In this document: positions 28,285 to 39,497 of the stretch, in pieces
How positions within the stretch are numbered: the stretch's first letter is position 1
Layout: each line of letters starts with the position of its first letter
Assembly: GCA_017163975.1 (NCBI GenBank)
Contig: JAFFSR010000237.1
Span: 4,774,001 to 4,838,000, forward strand
Length of the DNA stretch: 64,000 bases
Direction: 5' to 3'
Source of the DNA: Anastatus disparis
Taxonomy: Eukaryota > Arthropoda > Insecta > Hymenoptera > Eupelmidae
Position numbers and translations under genes: made by a program
The notes under the pieces: model-generated
What the model saw: only the letters and a program-made list of their open reading frames with translations
Told to the model about the DNA's origin: nothing
Database searches by the model: none

Positions 28285-29635
28285 GTATATATAAGCGTGA
28301 AAATACAGTGAGACAGAGAGAGAGTAAAAGATACTCATGAGTATTAGCCTAGTGTTTCATTGAATTATGGTAGCGCGCGAGCGCTTGCGTATATACGTAT
28401 GAAACAAAAGCGTAAAGGTAAATTTCACGTAAAGCAACGAAGAGGTAAAAGCTAACTAAGTTATAATTGTGTCCGATGTGTGGCTTAAAGCTTCTCTTTA
28501 CAAAGCGGTATATAAAAGCCAAGAGATGTGAATGTCTGCTGCTGTTGCTACTACTGTACGAGTTTCGACGTTATGTCTACATTTATTTTACTGTAATTTG
28601 TGATTATGCAAATTAATGATGATGCTAAGAGTGAAATTTTTTTTCAAGCTTTTTATATAATAATTTTAATTATTCTGATTATTAATAGGAGCAAATGATT
28701 AATTTTTAGAAATCATTATTTATTAATTTTAAAAAATTATTGTTAATTATAATTAATTTATTAACGGATCATTTTAAGAATTAAGAAATTCGAATCGTTA
28801 AAGAAAACTTTTTTAAAATTATTGTATTTAACAGTATACGTCTTTTGAACTTTTTATACAAAAGTAAAAAATTTTGCACATACCAACTTTTTACTCTTTG
28901 ACATTTTTTAACTACTAAGTTTAAAAAAGCTTTGTGCGCAAGTTTAAAAGATTTTAAATTTTTAAAAAAGAAACTCGAAATCAAATACATTTGCGAAGGA
29001 AAAAGATCATTTAAAGTATTCTTGAGAGCTCTGATTATACTACAGCACAAAGAACTATTTCAAATAAACTGTCTTTGAGTGCATTCCTTTATTATTATTT
29101 TTTCAAAGCAAAAAAAAGAAGAATGCTCGGCGTTGACATTGTCTTTCCCATAAAAAATAATACATAAAGGATTTTTTCTTCGTTAGTTTTTTTTTTGTAT
29201 CAGTTGAAAATTTAGTTCCTTTTTTTCTATTATTTTATCAAAGAATTGCGAGAACTGTAGTGACATGAGAAACAGTATATAAGACTTCAGTGTATAAGGT
29301 TTCTTTGAAGAATTCGTATTTTACTTAACATTTTTTACATGAGATATTTTTTCCCCTTATTATTTTGCCCTTTCATCTCTTATATATGCATATACGCATA
29401 GGTACACATTATTTAAAAAAAAATTCTTTACATTCAAAATAAGTCAAATCTGTAAAATATTATTATTAAAGCTTCTATTTTTTTAACTATTAAAAATATT
29501 TCTATCTCTTGTAATCTAATTAAAGCTTATTTGTAATAGTTTTATGTTAAACAATCCAATTTTCAATATTATTTAAAGTAACCTCTGAGCAATGTCTTAA
29601 CATTAAAATCATAGTAATCCATCAATCTATGCATG

Positions 29636-30122
29636 CACTGAGAGAAAAACTTGTATACGTAATACCAACACACTGCGTAAACTATACGCAAGCGGTCTTT
29701 TGTAGATCGCATGCATTGCATTTGTTAGTGACTTACAAGTAAAATGTTAGCCACTTACACATAGTCAAAAGCATTCTGCCTGCAATAAACATTGGCTCGC
29801 GAACTTAATTTGCCGTCAGCATTTTGTTAATACTATATTCTATATTTAATAAATTGATTTTTAAAATTGCGATCAAACAAGTCCAATTTTTTAATTTAAC
29901 AAATTTGTTAATTTATAACTTATTTTTCTATCAAAACGCAAATATAAACGTAACCTGCTCACTAATAACTGTTGCTAAGCAAAATACCTTCAATCGTTTG
30001 TAAACAGCAAACATTTCACTTGTTTGTAACTTACAAGTACGATTGTGCGCGGTCTTTAAAAGGCTAATTGTATATAGTTTACGCGCACGTTGACTTACGA
30101 CATACAAGTTCTTCTCTCAGTG
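29636..30122. mobile_element. MITE, TIR starting CACTGAGAGAA
   Basis: The left end is CACTGAGAGAAAAACTTGTA and the right end, read inversely, is CACTGAGAGAAGAACTTGTA. Inside the termini, further inverted matches include a gtaaac...gcgcgg/gcggtcttt block and acttacaagta on both sides. The element is 487 bp with no coding capacity. The target duplication is unclear: TG or a short word around gcatg/tgtg, with no obvious TA or TTAA. The superfamily is therefore left open. Confidence 0.8.
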
Positions 30123-32335
30123 TGTAAGTTCGTGCTTATCCACTCTATCCCATCGTAATTTTCAAAAAAAAGAACTTTAGTATATATAACATTATAGCCC
30201 ATTAAAAATCTACCGAAGGTCGTTTGTAATATATGCCATCGTTTCAATCCTTAACTTTTTCCTTTTTTTTTATTCAATCCCAACACTTTTATCTTTTTTT
30301 TTATTCTTTTTATTACTTCTTCCTTTTTGGCTTGTACTTTTTGACCGACCTTTTTCCCTTTTCTTGTTATTTTTATAGATTTGTAAAACCAGTCCACGAT
30401 ATCTAACACGAAATATCTTTAAAGAGAGATGAGAGGAAAAGGGATAGATTATAGGCCGCAAAAATCACGCGATTTATGCTATATGGGTTTTTAACATTTC
30501 ATACTAAATAAATAGAGTATGTAGTGGAGATCAATTTGGTCTTTACTTTTTTTTATGTATTTAATTTAAAATACACGTATAAAAAAATTATCAAATGACA
30601 TTAATTCACGATTAATACCGATCACTTATAATTTTTTTACGGAGTCGTGAAATGTGTTTCACTACATTTTTCAACTAAATAAGCAAAAGAGTACTTGACT
30701 TTGTAAGCAATTAATCGGTTATTGAAAAAAAAAAACTAATTTTTCTGAAAGAGATATAATTATTTAAACAAATTATGCTATATGATTCTTAACGACTTGA
30801 ATTTCATTTAATTCACAAAAATATTAAATTAAAATAAAACAATTGCAAAATTTTTTAAATAAATGAAAAGAAAAATCACTTTGATGTCAAATAAAGATTA
30901 AATAAAATTGTTAAATAAAATATGTTTACCGAAAACATTCTAACATACATTTATCGTATTTAAAAAATGTTCTCGTTTGATAATGACATCGTTAAAAATA
31001 AATTTAATTAAAACTACTCATTATATTTTTCTCCCACAAAAAAGAAAAAGAAAATTACGACTAAACGTCTAAAAGCTCTCTAATTCGTTGAAATTTCATT
31101 TTCCACGTAATGATTCTACACTCAATTTTCCACCTCTATTTTTTCAAATCTTTCCCACATGACATTTTTTCGCATACTTGCGTCAAGCGTACGATTGTTA
31201 AAACGAAAAGAAAAAAAAATGCCACAGACTTGCTTGTTTTTTCAAAGACAAAAGTCGAGCATCAAAAAGTATATATACATATATAAAGCTTTAAACTATA
31301 AGCGCAAAATCTGTAGGTCGTTTGATTTAATAAAAGCTCAAACAATTTACTAAGCAAACGATAGCAAACTAGTATGGTACGTCAATTTCTAACTGTGTAT
31401 ATGTGTGTCCCAATGTATGTACCCACTTTGCAAACATTTATCTGTGAGAGAACGTGATTTGAGCAATGTTCAACTATTTTAGTATTATTATATTTGACAA
31501 TAGTTGATTAAACAAAACTTACGCTGTTTGTTGTAATGTTTAGTTATTAAATGAGCTCGGCTTATTTTTGTTACTTTTCTTTAAATATTTTTTATTTATT
31601 AATAAAATATGATTTTTTAAATACGGAAAAATATCCTATTTCAAACTTTTGTACTTTCTACTCGTTCAATTTTCACATTTTCGTTTAAAAATAGAGAGAA
31701 CGAAATTTTTTTTACTTTTCATCATTACCCAGTAGTTAAAAGTAAAAGAAAGAAAATAAAAAAAAGAACTAGTATTGCTCTTAATACGCTCTCCGCGGAT
31801 TGTTTGTTTTTCATTTGAAATACGAAATCTTGAATTTCGGTGTTCATTAAAAATCTTTAATAGAGCAAATAATATAAAAAAAAATATTAGGCAGCTATAA
31901 ATTATGTTTAAATATTTGTTTGATTATCAATATAATATAATATATATATATATATATATATATAATTTACGTCAATACGTAAATTCTTACATTATAATTG
32001 TTACAATATTTAAATAGTAATTATCTTTTATTTTTAAATACGTAAAATCGTAATTTTAAGCTCAAAAAAGAGCTAATTATAGAAAGTAGTCGGTTTGATT
32101 AAGAAAATTTATACATGGATTTTTACAAAAAATAGCATACTTAATATTAGTCAAAAACGCAAATAGTCGTTAATCAATGGAATGAGAAAAATATAAATTA
32201 TCAATATTTTACATATTTTTAATTAAAAAAATTTTAATCATTATAATTAGACATAATAAAAACTATTGATTTTGAAATATTTTATAAGAAAATCCATTCG
32301 TCTATTTTTAAAACTGAACAAACTTGAATATTAAA
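30123..32335. other. AT-rich DNA, no gene seen
   Basis: No gene could be supported. It contains the AT microsatellite at 31930-31964. Confidence 0.55.
31930..31964. repeat. (AT)n microsatellite
   Basis: Alternating TA tract with one early interruption, about 16 dinucleotides. Confidence 0.9.
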
Positions 32336-32337
32336 TA

Positions 32338-33077
32338 GGGTAGATGTGGGTATTACAGCGGAATCGACGTATGATGAATTTTAAACTCATAAATAAAAGC
32401 TTATAGATGAAGAAAACTTATCACTTTTATTTTTAATAAAATATTTAAACATTGATTAACTAGAAAAAAATTAATTTAGCATTTAATTATAGAGTTAAAA
32501 TTAAGAAAAAACGAATTTAAAATAAAATGTATTTGTGGCTATTGCTGCGGCCGTGTTTCTAATGCTGTGTGCCAGTTACTATTGACACTTTTATATATTC
32601 CGTTCGAAAAGTTGAGGTTAGGTTTACCACGTGTTATAATAATAAAAGGATGCCACAGTAATTCATATTTGGTGATTTTAATGACGCATAATACTAAGGT
32701 GTAAAATTAAAATATTAAATATGTGTTAGGTGAAATTTCCAAAAAATATATAACAAGCAAAGATATATTTTATTTAATAATGATCTTATTTTACATAAAA
32801 AAGAATAAAAACAGAAAATATTGTTAAATTTAGGATGCATACGTGATCGCGATTTTACGAAATTTATCAAGATTTTAGAACAGTTCAATTTCAAATAACC
32901 AATATTAAATATTTTTAGACTTTTTTTGTGAGATATATTTTTTTAAATATTAAATAATACTTATAATATTTGATTATGCATTCAAATATTATTTATGGAC
33001 TTGGAAAAAATTATTTTTACGAATTTTATATGAAAAAACAGTAATTAGCACCTCCGTAGCAATACCCACATCTACCC
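32338..33077. mobile_element. 740-bp non-autonomous DNA transposon, TIR GGGTAGATGTGGGTATT
   Basis: GGGTAGATGTGGGTATT starts at 32338 and its exact inverse complement ends at 33077. Both ends are flanked by TA (32336-32337 and 33078-33079). Perfect 17-bp termini plus a TA duplication indicate a Tc1/mariner-like or other TA-targeting family. There is no transposase frame. The interior is AT-rich with one GC-richer patch near 32540-32580. Confidence 0.88.
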
Positions 33078-33079
33078 TA

Positions 33080-33331
33080 ATTCTTAGACAATTTTAATGA
33101 AAAATGGTACGTGTTTCGGATGATAAATTTTTAGTTGCTTTATTTTCTCTTCGATTATATGATCGATTGACGCACTTCAGTGCTGCAATTGCTTTTTCGT
33201 GTCGTGCGGTTGAGCGTCTGGATTGCTAATTTCATTTATAAATGCAGCATGGCAGCATGGTACTAAGATGGATTTTTATTTATTTAGTCCTCAAATAGAA
33301 TTATGATCGTGAGAAAAATAATGAATTATTG
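33080..33331. other. Short spacer, nothing supported
   Basis: About 250 bases between the TA-flanked element and the palindrome at 33332. It is less AT-rich around 33165-33225, but I recognise no feature. Confidence 0.5.
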
Positions 33332-33448
33332 AAAATAGTATATTACGCAACGAGTGCGTAAAATATGTGATTATCGCACGAGTCGGTTTTGTCCAAATGA
33401 GACGAGTGCGATGATCACTTAACGCATTAGTTGCGTATATTATTTTTT
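33332..33448. repeat. Imperfect palindrome with acgcaac ends
   Basis: The arms read inward from tatattacgcaac on the left and, inversely, atatacgcaact on the right. Further pairings are tgcgt/acgca and gtgattatcgcac/gtgatcatcgcac, around a short centre near 33390. It resembles a small foldback element. The core of the loop (48856-48925) holds a palindrome with similar gcaac ends. Confidence 0.75.
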
Positions 33449-33540
33449 CTAACAAGTGCGCAAAATTCTAAGAATGACAAACTTGCGTCTGTGATAGCAT
33501 GTACAATCTTGTTCGAAGGCTATCAAGATTGTAAGAGGTA

Positions 33541-33635
33541 GTCGAGGTCGGGGCGCAGGACGGGGTCCAGGGGCGGAGCCCCGTGGGGTGCAGGGGCAAA
33601 GCCCCTGCGGGGTTTGGGGCAGCGCCCCCCCCTCC
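33541..33635. repeat. GC-rich cassette of three small hairpins
   Basis: A block of about 95 bases is strongly GC-rich inside AT-rich DNA. It holds three successive stem-loops: ggggcggagcccc (about 33570-33582), caggggcaaagcccctg (33591-33607) and ggggcagcgcccc (about 33616-33628). From memory, similar strings of hairpins occur as dispersed short repeats in bacterial and organelle genomes; I have not checked this. The two overlapping minus-strand frames here (rich in Pro, Gly and Arg) are composition artefacts. Confidence 0.85.
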
Positions 33636-33738
33636 AAAAAATAAATAATATTACTAATATAAAAATAAAATTAATAAAACCATCAACGGCAAGCCGGAGT
33701 AGAACCTGATATCGACCGAGTAACAATTGAGTTGTTTG

Positions 33739-34009
33739 TTATTTACTCAGTATTAATCGGTGTATCTTCAAATTAAAAGTTGAGCGCAATAGATATTATT
33801 ATTATGAACATCTATGCACAAGAAAAAAAAATCTACCGCTTTGTTTTTGAGAAAAGTAAGTAACGCCAAAGTTTTTTCGCGTTACTTACTTTTCTTAAAA
33901 ACAAAGCGATAGATTTTTTTCTTCTTGTGTATAAATATTTGTAATAATAATATCTATTGCGCTCAACTTTTAATTTGCAGATTCACCGATTAATACTTGA
34001 GTAAATAAT
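33739..34009. mobile_element. Hairpin element (foldback MITE), 271 bp
   Basis: The arms of about 130 bp pair across a small centre near 33874. Examples are ttatttactcagtattaatc at the left end, its near complement at the right, and aaaagttgagcgcaatagat in both arms. Arm identity looks like roughly nine positions in ten by eye. There is no coding capacity and no unambiguous target duplication. Confidence 0.85.
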
Positions 34010-34300
34010 AAAAATCTCAGTTAGACAAGGATAGCTCTCAAATTAAAATTCCATGAAAATATATTATTAAAATAATAATTGAGAATTCCTCCCCCCTCTT
34101 TAAAACAATAAATAAGAAATTATTTAAATGATTAATTCTAAGATTAATTAATAAGAGAGTCCACGTATCGCGAAAAAAATTGTACATAGCACTTTAAAAG
34201 AGCACCACAAGAGCTTTCAAATGAGATGTATAAATGTCTGTTATGATGTATAGTTCCTGAAATATAATACTTTATAAATTAAAAAAAATTTTTTTAGATG

Positions 34301-34500
34301 AAATCATTTTACGCACGCTCAAATCATTTTACGCACGCTCAAATCATTTTACGCACGCTGTATTCATTTTACGCACGCTGAAATCATTTTACGCACGCTG
34401 AAATCATTTTACGCACGCTCAAATCATTTTACGCACGCTAAAATCATTTTACGCACGCTGAAATAATTTTACGCACGCTCGATTCATTTTACGCACGCTA
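34301..34500. repeat. 20-bp tandem array, ten units
   Basis: Ten consecutive units of exactly 20 bases have the pattern nnatcattttacgcacgctn, with variation almost confined to the unit edges (aaa, tat or gat at the start; c, g or a at the end). The core ttttacgcacgct is invariant. A degenerate relative (ttttgcgcacgc) lies just downstream near 34559-34570. The constant core with drifting junctions looks like a protein-binding array or a foldback arm rather than a plain satellite. Confidence 0.95.
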
Positions 34501-34570
34501 AACAAATGCGTCTCATAATATGATATTTTATGTACGCAAACGGGTACATGAAATCGAATTTTGCGCACGC

Positions 34571-35915
34571 CGTTAGAAAAAAAAATTTATATTCTGTAAA
34601 AAAATTATAAAAATAAAAATGTATTGTAAAAATTATATGCTATGAAAATTGTACGATAAAAATATATAATACATTTACTACGCGATAAATTTTAATTATA
34701 AAAAGTATGTATTTTAATAAAAATTAAATTATATAAAAAATTTCCAATGGTTCACGTCATCGTTACTAAATAATATCCCGTATTCGTCATAAGGAGATAT
34801 TAAATTTTTCGCTAGAAAATATAAAATTTTTCCATATGCCAATTATAAGTTTTTCTATTGCACCGGGGTATTGAAATCGATAATACACCCACGTAACTAA
34901 AAGAAATTGTCATATAAGTGAAAGCCGGCGTAAAATATCATTGTTATTACACATTTCTCCGCTGCCATCCTTTAAGCCTACACATCTTTAAATAAGAAAA
35001 AATATCGCGTCTTCTCCTCAAGATAAAAATTACATGCTACTTTAACAAAAGTAATAAAAAAAAGTGTTTCTCATATACTGCCAGTAATATTCCTTCAATA
35101 ATTTCCAATTGATCGACTCCTGACATGATTTTCTTGACGCTAACGGCTTATATACGTATACGTACGACTTTTCCACCTACTGAATTCCTTATTTATGACG
35201 AAATACATATTTTTCGCGAGGAAAACATTATACACTTTAAAAAGAGGAAGAAAATATGTTAGAAGAAGTCGAGTAGGCTTCATAGTATACACTGGCTGTT
35301 TGTTTTTAATTAGATGTTTAATCAATACATAATGTAAAGTGTGATTACCGATGAGATGTAAATATAGAACGCCTCGTAAAAAACAGGCAATGATGCCATT
35401 TTTTATTTGTCGCTGTACCTTTTATGGCGCACGACTAAGGATAGAACACAGTAAGTTTTTTATCTCATCTCTATACGTTGCGATTATTGATTAGCTTAAC
35501 CGAGCTTAGATTACTTTATAATCTAGGGGTAGTTAATAATTAATCCTTGAGAGAAAATTTGGAATTATAATTTTAATTCTATTAAGTTATTATATTGATA
35601 TTTTAACAATCAAACGCAGTATTCATGATTTATAATGATAATTATAATAATAATTCGTTTATAATGAAAATAGGTCACAGGTGTTGATTCTTGTCAATTT
35701 TAATCGAAATATTTTAATCGAAATTCGTCATTGTTTATCTTTATAGCTTACGCATATGTATTAAATTATTTTTGTTGAATCCAATATCATGAATATTTTA
35801 TAAAAGCCATAAGATACATCACCATTCATATAATGTACTCTTCCTTTCATGCATTTTCTGTATTTTAAATGAAAAAAAAATTTTTAATATTAAATAATTT
35901 CAGAAATATTATCTA
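34571..35915. other. AT-rich DNA, no gene seen
   Basis: Nothing supportable between the 20-bp array and the outer end of the large nested element. Confidence 0.55.
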
Positions 35916-35925
35916 TATATCGACG

Positions 35926-36280
35926 CCCCGTACGAAAAAAAGCACGGTTCACAGGGTTTGACGAAAACTAGCACCATTCGCAGTATCAAACGAAGACTAA
36001 CACCACTCATTGCATTAGACGAAAACTAGCACGACTCACTTAATTAAGACGAAAACTAGCACTATTCGCTGAACTCCGACGAAAAGAAGCACGGTTCGAC
36101 GAGTTTTAACGAAAACTAGCATAGTTCATGGAGCTCCGACGAAAAAAAGCACGGTTCGCTAAGTTCCAACGAAAAGTAGCACGACTCATGGAGCTCCAAC
36201 GAAAAAAAGCACGACACATTAGACTCGGACGAAAAGTAACACGATTCGCGAAACACTAACGAATACTAGCACAACTTGAT
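35926..36280 (+). repeat. Left terminal array: twelve ~30-bp units
   Basis: Units start acgaaaa and continue aagcacg, ctagcac or gtagcac, then ttcgnngagctcc-like sequence. The period is 29-30 bases and I count twelve. Consecutive units alternate between acgaaaaaaagcac and acgaaaactagcac or acgaaaagtagcac types. The array forms the outer tip of the left arm. Confidence 0.9.
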
Positions 36281-36460
36281 ATGCAATATTACAATTTGTA
36301 CCTTATTAAAAACTTGATTATTTTAATATCTTAACAAATAGTTAATTAATAAAATATAATGAAAAGGTGTTTATTAGTTATTTCTCTTATGAATTGTTTC
36401 AATATTTTCAATATGTTTTAATGAAATTATTTGCTCAGTGGTTTTCGATTCGTCTGATTA
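36281..36460 (+). repeat. Outer element, left arm segment next to the array
   Basis: Inverse homologue of 52665-52840. Shared blocks include aaaaacttgattattttaat, tgaattgtttcaatattttc and tttgctcagtggttttcgat. Homology stops at 36460, where a left-arm-only insertion begins. Confidence 0.85.
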
Positions 36461-37402
36461 CTCCCATGACAATTTTACCATTATTTTTTTAACAAAAAGT
36501 TATTTATTTAAATGAATAAATGCGCGATTGTAAGAGTTGAACATTCATTTTCTATTACTCCGTTCAAAGAATCTTGGCATCACATTTTTCACAAATAAAG
36601 AACAAGAGTTTCAAATTTATCTGGCATACAAATCTTAAACTCAATTACTGTAGGTGTAAGATTTAAACTTAGTTATTGAAATCAAAACCACTTTTTAGCA
36701 TAAATCATGAAGTATATGATATTATATTTTATAAAATTAATTTTAGTTTGATTATTCATGGTAATATGTCATACTACACACTGTTTTGCTACGGCGAAAA
36801 TGGACGGTTTTAATGTTTGTGACTTAATCTTGATAACATGTAATTGAACTTTGCGCTTATATTAAATTCATCAAGAGGCGCGGCAGCGCCTCGACGGCGA
36901 GTTAAGGTACGAATACGAAAACGTCGAGGCGCTCCTCTTATACTTTGAATTAGAGTGTCGAAAATTTTAAAATAGAATCTTTTGAAAACGCATTCATATA
37001 TTTTATAAATACAAATTGATAATGAAAGATTTTTATTTTATCTTTAATTTAAAAAAAGTTTTATGACGATCGGTTTACTCAATCTCAAGAAAACGTAATC
37101 TAAAATTTTAAAGTGTCGATTTCGCGTTATGAAAATTCTTCTTCGTCATCAGCCCTTCAATTTTTGTTTCCAGCCTGTGACGTCACACTTTAATATTGTA
37201 GGAGAGCTATGAGCATATTTTTTATGTTTTTCGGCTATAGTATAGTAGTTAGTATGGTGCATGCGGTTTGTATTCAAGTTAGTATATCATGCTATAGTAT
37301 ATATATCGACGGCGAGTCAGGGTACGAATACGGAAATTATTTATTTATACTTATAATTAAAATAATATTTTCGTATAAACGTATTCTATAATTCTAACAT
37401 AG
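36461..37402. other. Left-arm insertion adjoining FB1, unidentified
   Basis: These 940 bases have no counterpart in the right arm, which instead has about 38 bases with a ccggccgg core. The segment holds a GC-rich hairpin with 11-bp perfect stems (gcgcctcgacg at 36886-36896, complement at 36922-36932) overlapping a smaller gaggcgc/gcgcctc stem. A sequence cgacggcgagtnagggtacgaatacg occurs in both 36892-36917 and 37307-37332. The 60-codon frame at 37209 has no recognisable features. Confidence 0.65.
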
Positions 37403-37440
37403 TATGATTTTTTTATTATCAACTAAACCCTTTCTTGTGA

Positions 37441-38562
37441 ATGATGTTTCGTCGACCCGGAGGTCCTCCAACTCACCTAAACATCATCTACAGGAAATGA
37501 CAAAAATGTATATATTTCCAATTATAATACTAAATGTGTTTCCTCGTGGATGATGTTTCGTGATCCTGGCGGCCATCCTGGCCACCTGGACATCATCTCT
37601 AAGAAGTGACAAAAAATTTTAAATTATAATACTAGATTCACTTTCTCGAGAATGATGTTTCGTCGACTTGGAGGTCGTCCAGGTCACCTGGACATCATCT
37701 CCAAGAAGTGACAAAAAATTTATATATTTCCCATGAAAATACTAGATGTGTTTCCTTGTGAATGATGTTTCGTGATCCTGGAGGCCATCCTGGCCACCTG
37801 GACATCATCTCCAAGAAGTGACAAAAAATTTTAAATTATAATACTAGATTTACTTTCTCGAGAATGATGTTTCGTCGACCTGGAGGTCGTCCAGGTCACC
37901 TGGACATCATCTCCAAGAAGTGACAAAAAATTTTTAATTATAATACTAGATTCACTTTCTCGAGAATGATGTTTTATCGACCTGGAGGTCGTCCAGGTCA
38001 CCTGGACATCATCTCCAAGAAGTGACAAAAAATTTATATATTTCCAATGAAAATACTAGATGTGTTTCCTTGTGAATGATATTTCGTGATCCTGGAGGCC
38101 ATCCTGGCCACCTGGACATCATCTCCAGGAAGTGACAAAAAATTTTAAATTATAATACTAAATTCACTTTCTCGAGAATGATGTTTCGTCGACCTGGAGG
38201 TCGTCCAGGTCACCTGGACATCATCTCCAAGAAGTGACAAAAAATTTTTAATTATAATACTAGATTCACTTTCTCGAGAATGATGTTTTGTCGACCTGGA
38301 GGTCATCTAGGTCACCTGGACATCATCTATAGGAAGTGACAAAAATTTATATATTTTCAATGATAATACTATATGTGTTTCCTTGTGAATGATGTTTCGT
38401 GATCCTGGAGGTCATCCTGGCCACCTGGACATCATCTCCAGGAAGTGACAAAAATTTTTTTAATTTCAATTATAATACTAGATGCACTTTCTGAATGATG
38501 TTTCGTCGACCTAGAGGTTGTCCAGGTCACCTGGACATCATCTTCAGGAAGTGATAAAAATG
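37441..38562 (+). repeat. FB1 left array: about eleven ~105-bp units, two types
   Basis: Units begin atgatgtttcgt. Type A continues cgacctggaggtcgtccagg and is followed by a cactttctcgag spacer; type B continues gatcctggaggccatcctgg and has a gtgtttccttgtg spacer. By eye the order is A B A B A A B A A B A. Each unit contains its own dyads (cctgg/ccagg and gatgt...acatc), so single units can also fold. Confidence 0.85.
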
Positions 38563-39167
38563 TACGTTAATTTGTAATTAATGTATTCAAGCGTCTACTG
38601 AAAAATCGTGTTACGATTAATTAAACATAAAAAAATTAATTGAACATAAATGTTTAATTTAATTAAACATTTTATCAAATTTTGTTCACTTTCTAATTTT
38701 TTTTGTTTTGAATATTTAATTGTCTACAATTTCTTTATAAATTTTAAAAAGATTTTTTGTTATATTTCGTATCTAGTTTTATAGAGTTATACAAAAGTTA
38801 TATATAATCATTTTCAGATACAAACTATATCCAGTAAACTATATCGAGTACTTCCGTATTTAATTCATTCTTTTTGATATGAAGTTCGTAATCTTTCAAA
38901 CTATTAAATAAATATACAATTTTGGCTGAAGAAAGTTTAGAAATCAATCAAGTAATCGTCGAGTATTACTTTATTCAATTCATTCTTTTTAATAAAAAGG
39001 AATGAAATTGACATTGATTAATAAGCTCTTTTGTTTCAACTTTTTTAAATAATATAAAATTCATAAAAATACCATTAAACTATTTTTTTATTTTATAATT
39101 TTATCAAATTTCTTGAAATTTTTTGAATATTATAACTGTTAATTTTGTTTTTAATCATTGTTCAAAT

Positions 39168-39497
39168 AATATTTTCAAAAATATTTTATGAATTTCATAT
39201 TATTCATATTATGAACTTCATATTAAAAAGAATGAATTAATACGGAAGTACTCGACGATTGCTTGATTGATTTCAAAACTTTCTTAAGCAAAAACTAAAG
39301 ATAAATCAAATAAAAAGTATAAACTTGATGATGATATTTCAGTACTTTCGAAAGCTAAAATAAAAAAAATATTATGTATTGGGTAAAATAAAATATTTAG
39401 AAAAAATGTTCTAAAGAATACTATACTATTCAATACCTGAACTCGCCTAAAATATACTTTTTTAAAAGTAATAATAAAGATTAAATAGTATTTATCA
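39168..39497. other. FB1 loop
   Basis: The only unpaired part of FB1. Its start (about 39220-39300) is a rearranged copy of arm sequence: aaaaagaatgaatta, acggaagtactcga and cttgattgattt occur here and in both arms, but joined differently. The rest is AT-rich and unrecognised; a 78-codon minus-strand frame has no visible domain. Confidence 0.75.

Larger units (their letters stand above)
23087..29635. other. AT-rich DNA with simple repeats, no gene seen
   Basis: No gene could be supported. The 96-codon frame at 26391-26681 ends in a purine-rich low-complexity stretch (about 26577-26620, GAGA-type) and has no recognisable domain. AT dinucleotide tracts are listed separately. Confidence 0.55.

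Noticed and set aside
33449..33726. Two overlapping Pro/Gly/Arg-rich minus-strand frames
   Set aside because: They are produced by the GC-rich hairpin cassette and have no independent support.
34301..34500. CRISPR array
   Set aside because: The units are contiguous 20-bp repeats with no unique spacers, and the context is eukaryotic.
37831..38028. 65-codon frame found identically at 40637-40834
   Set aside because: The identity is due to the FB1 palindrome; the frame is tandem repeat sequence without coding features.
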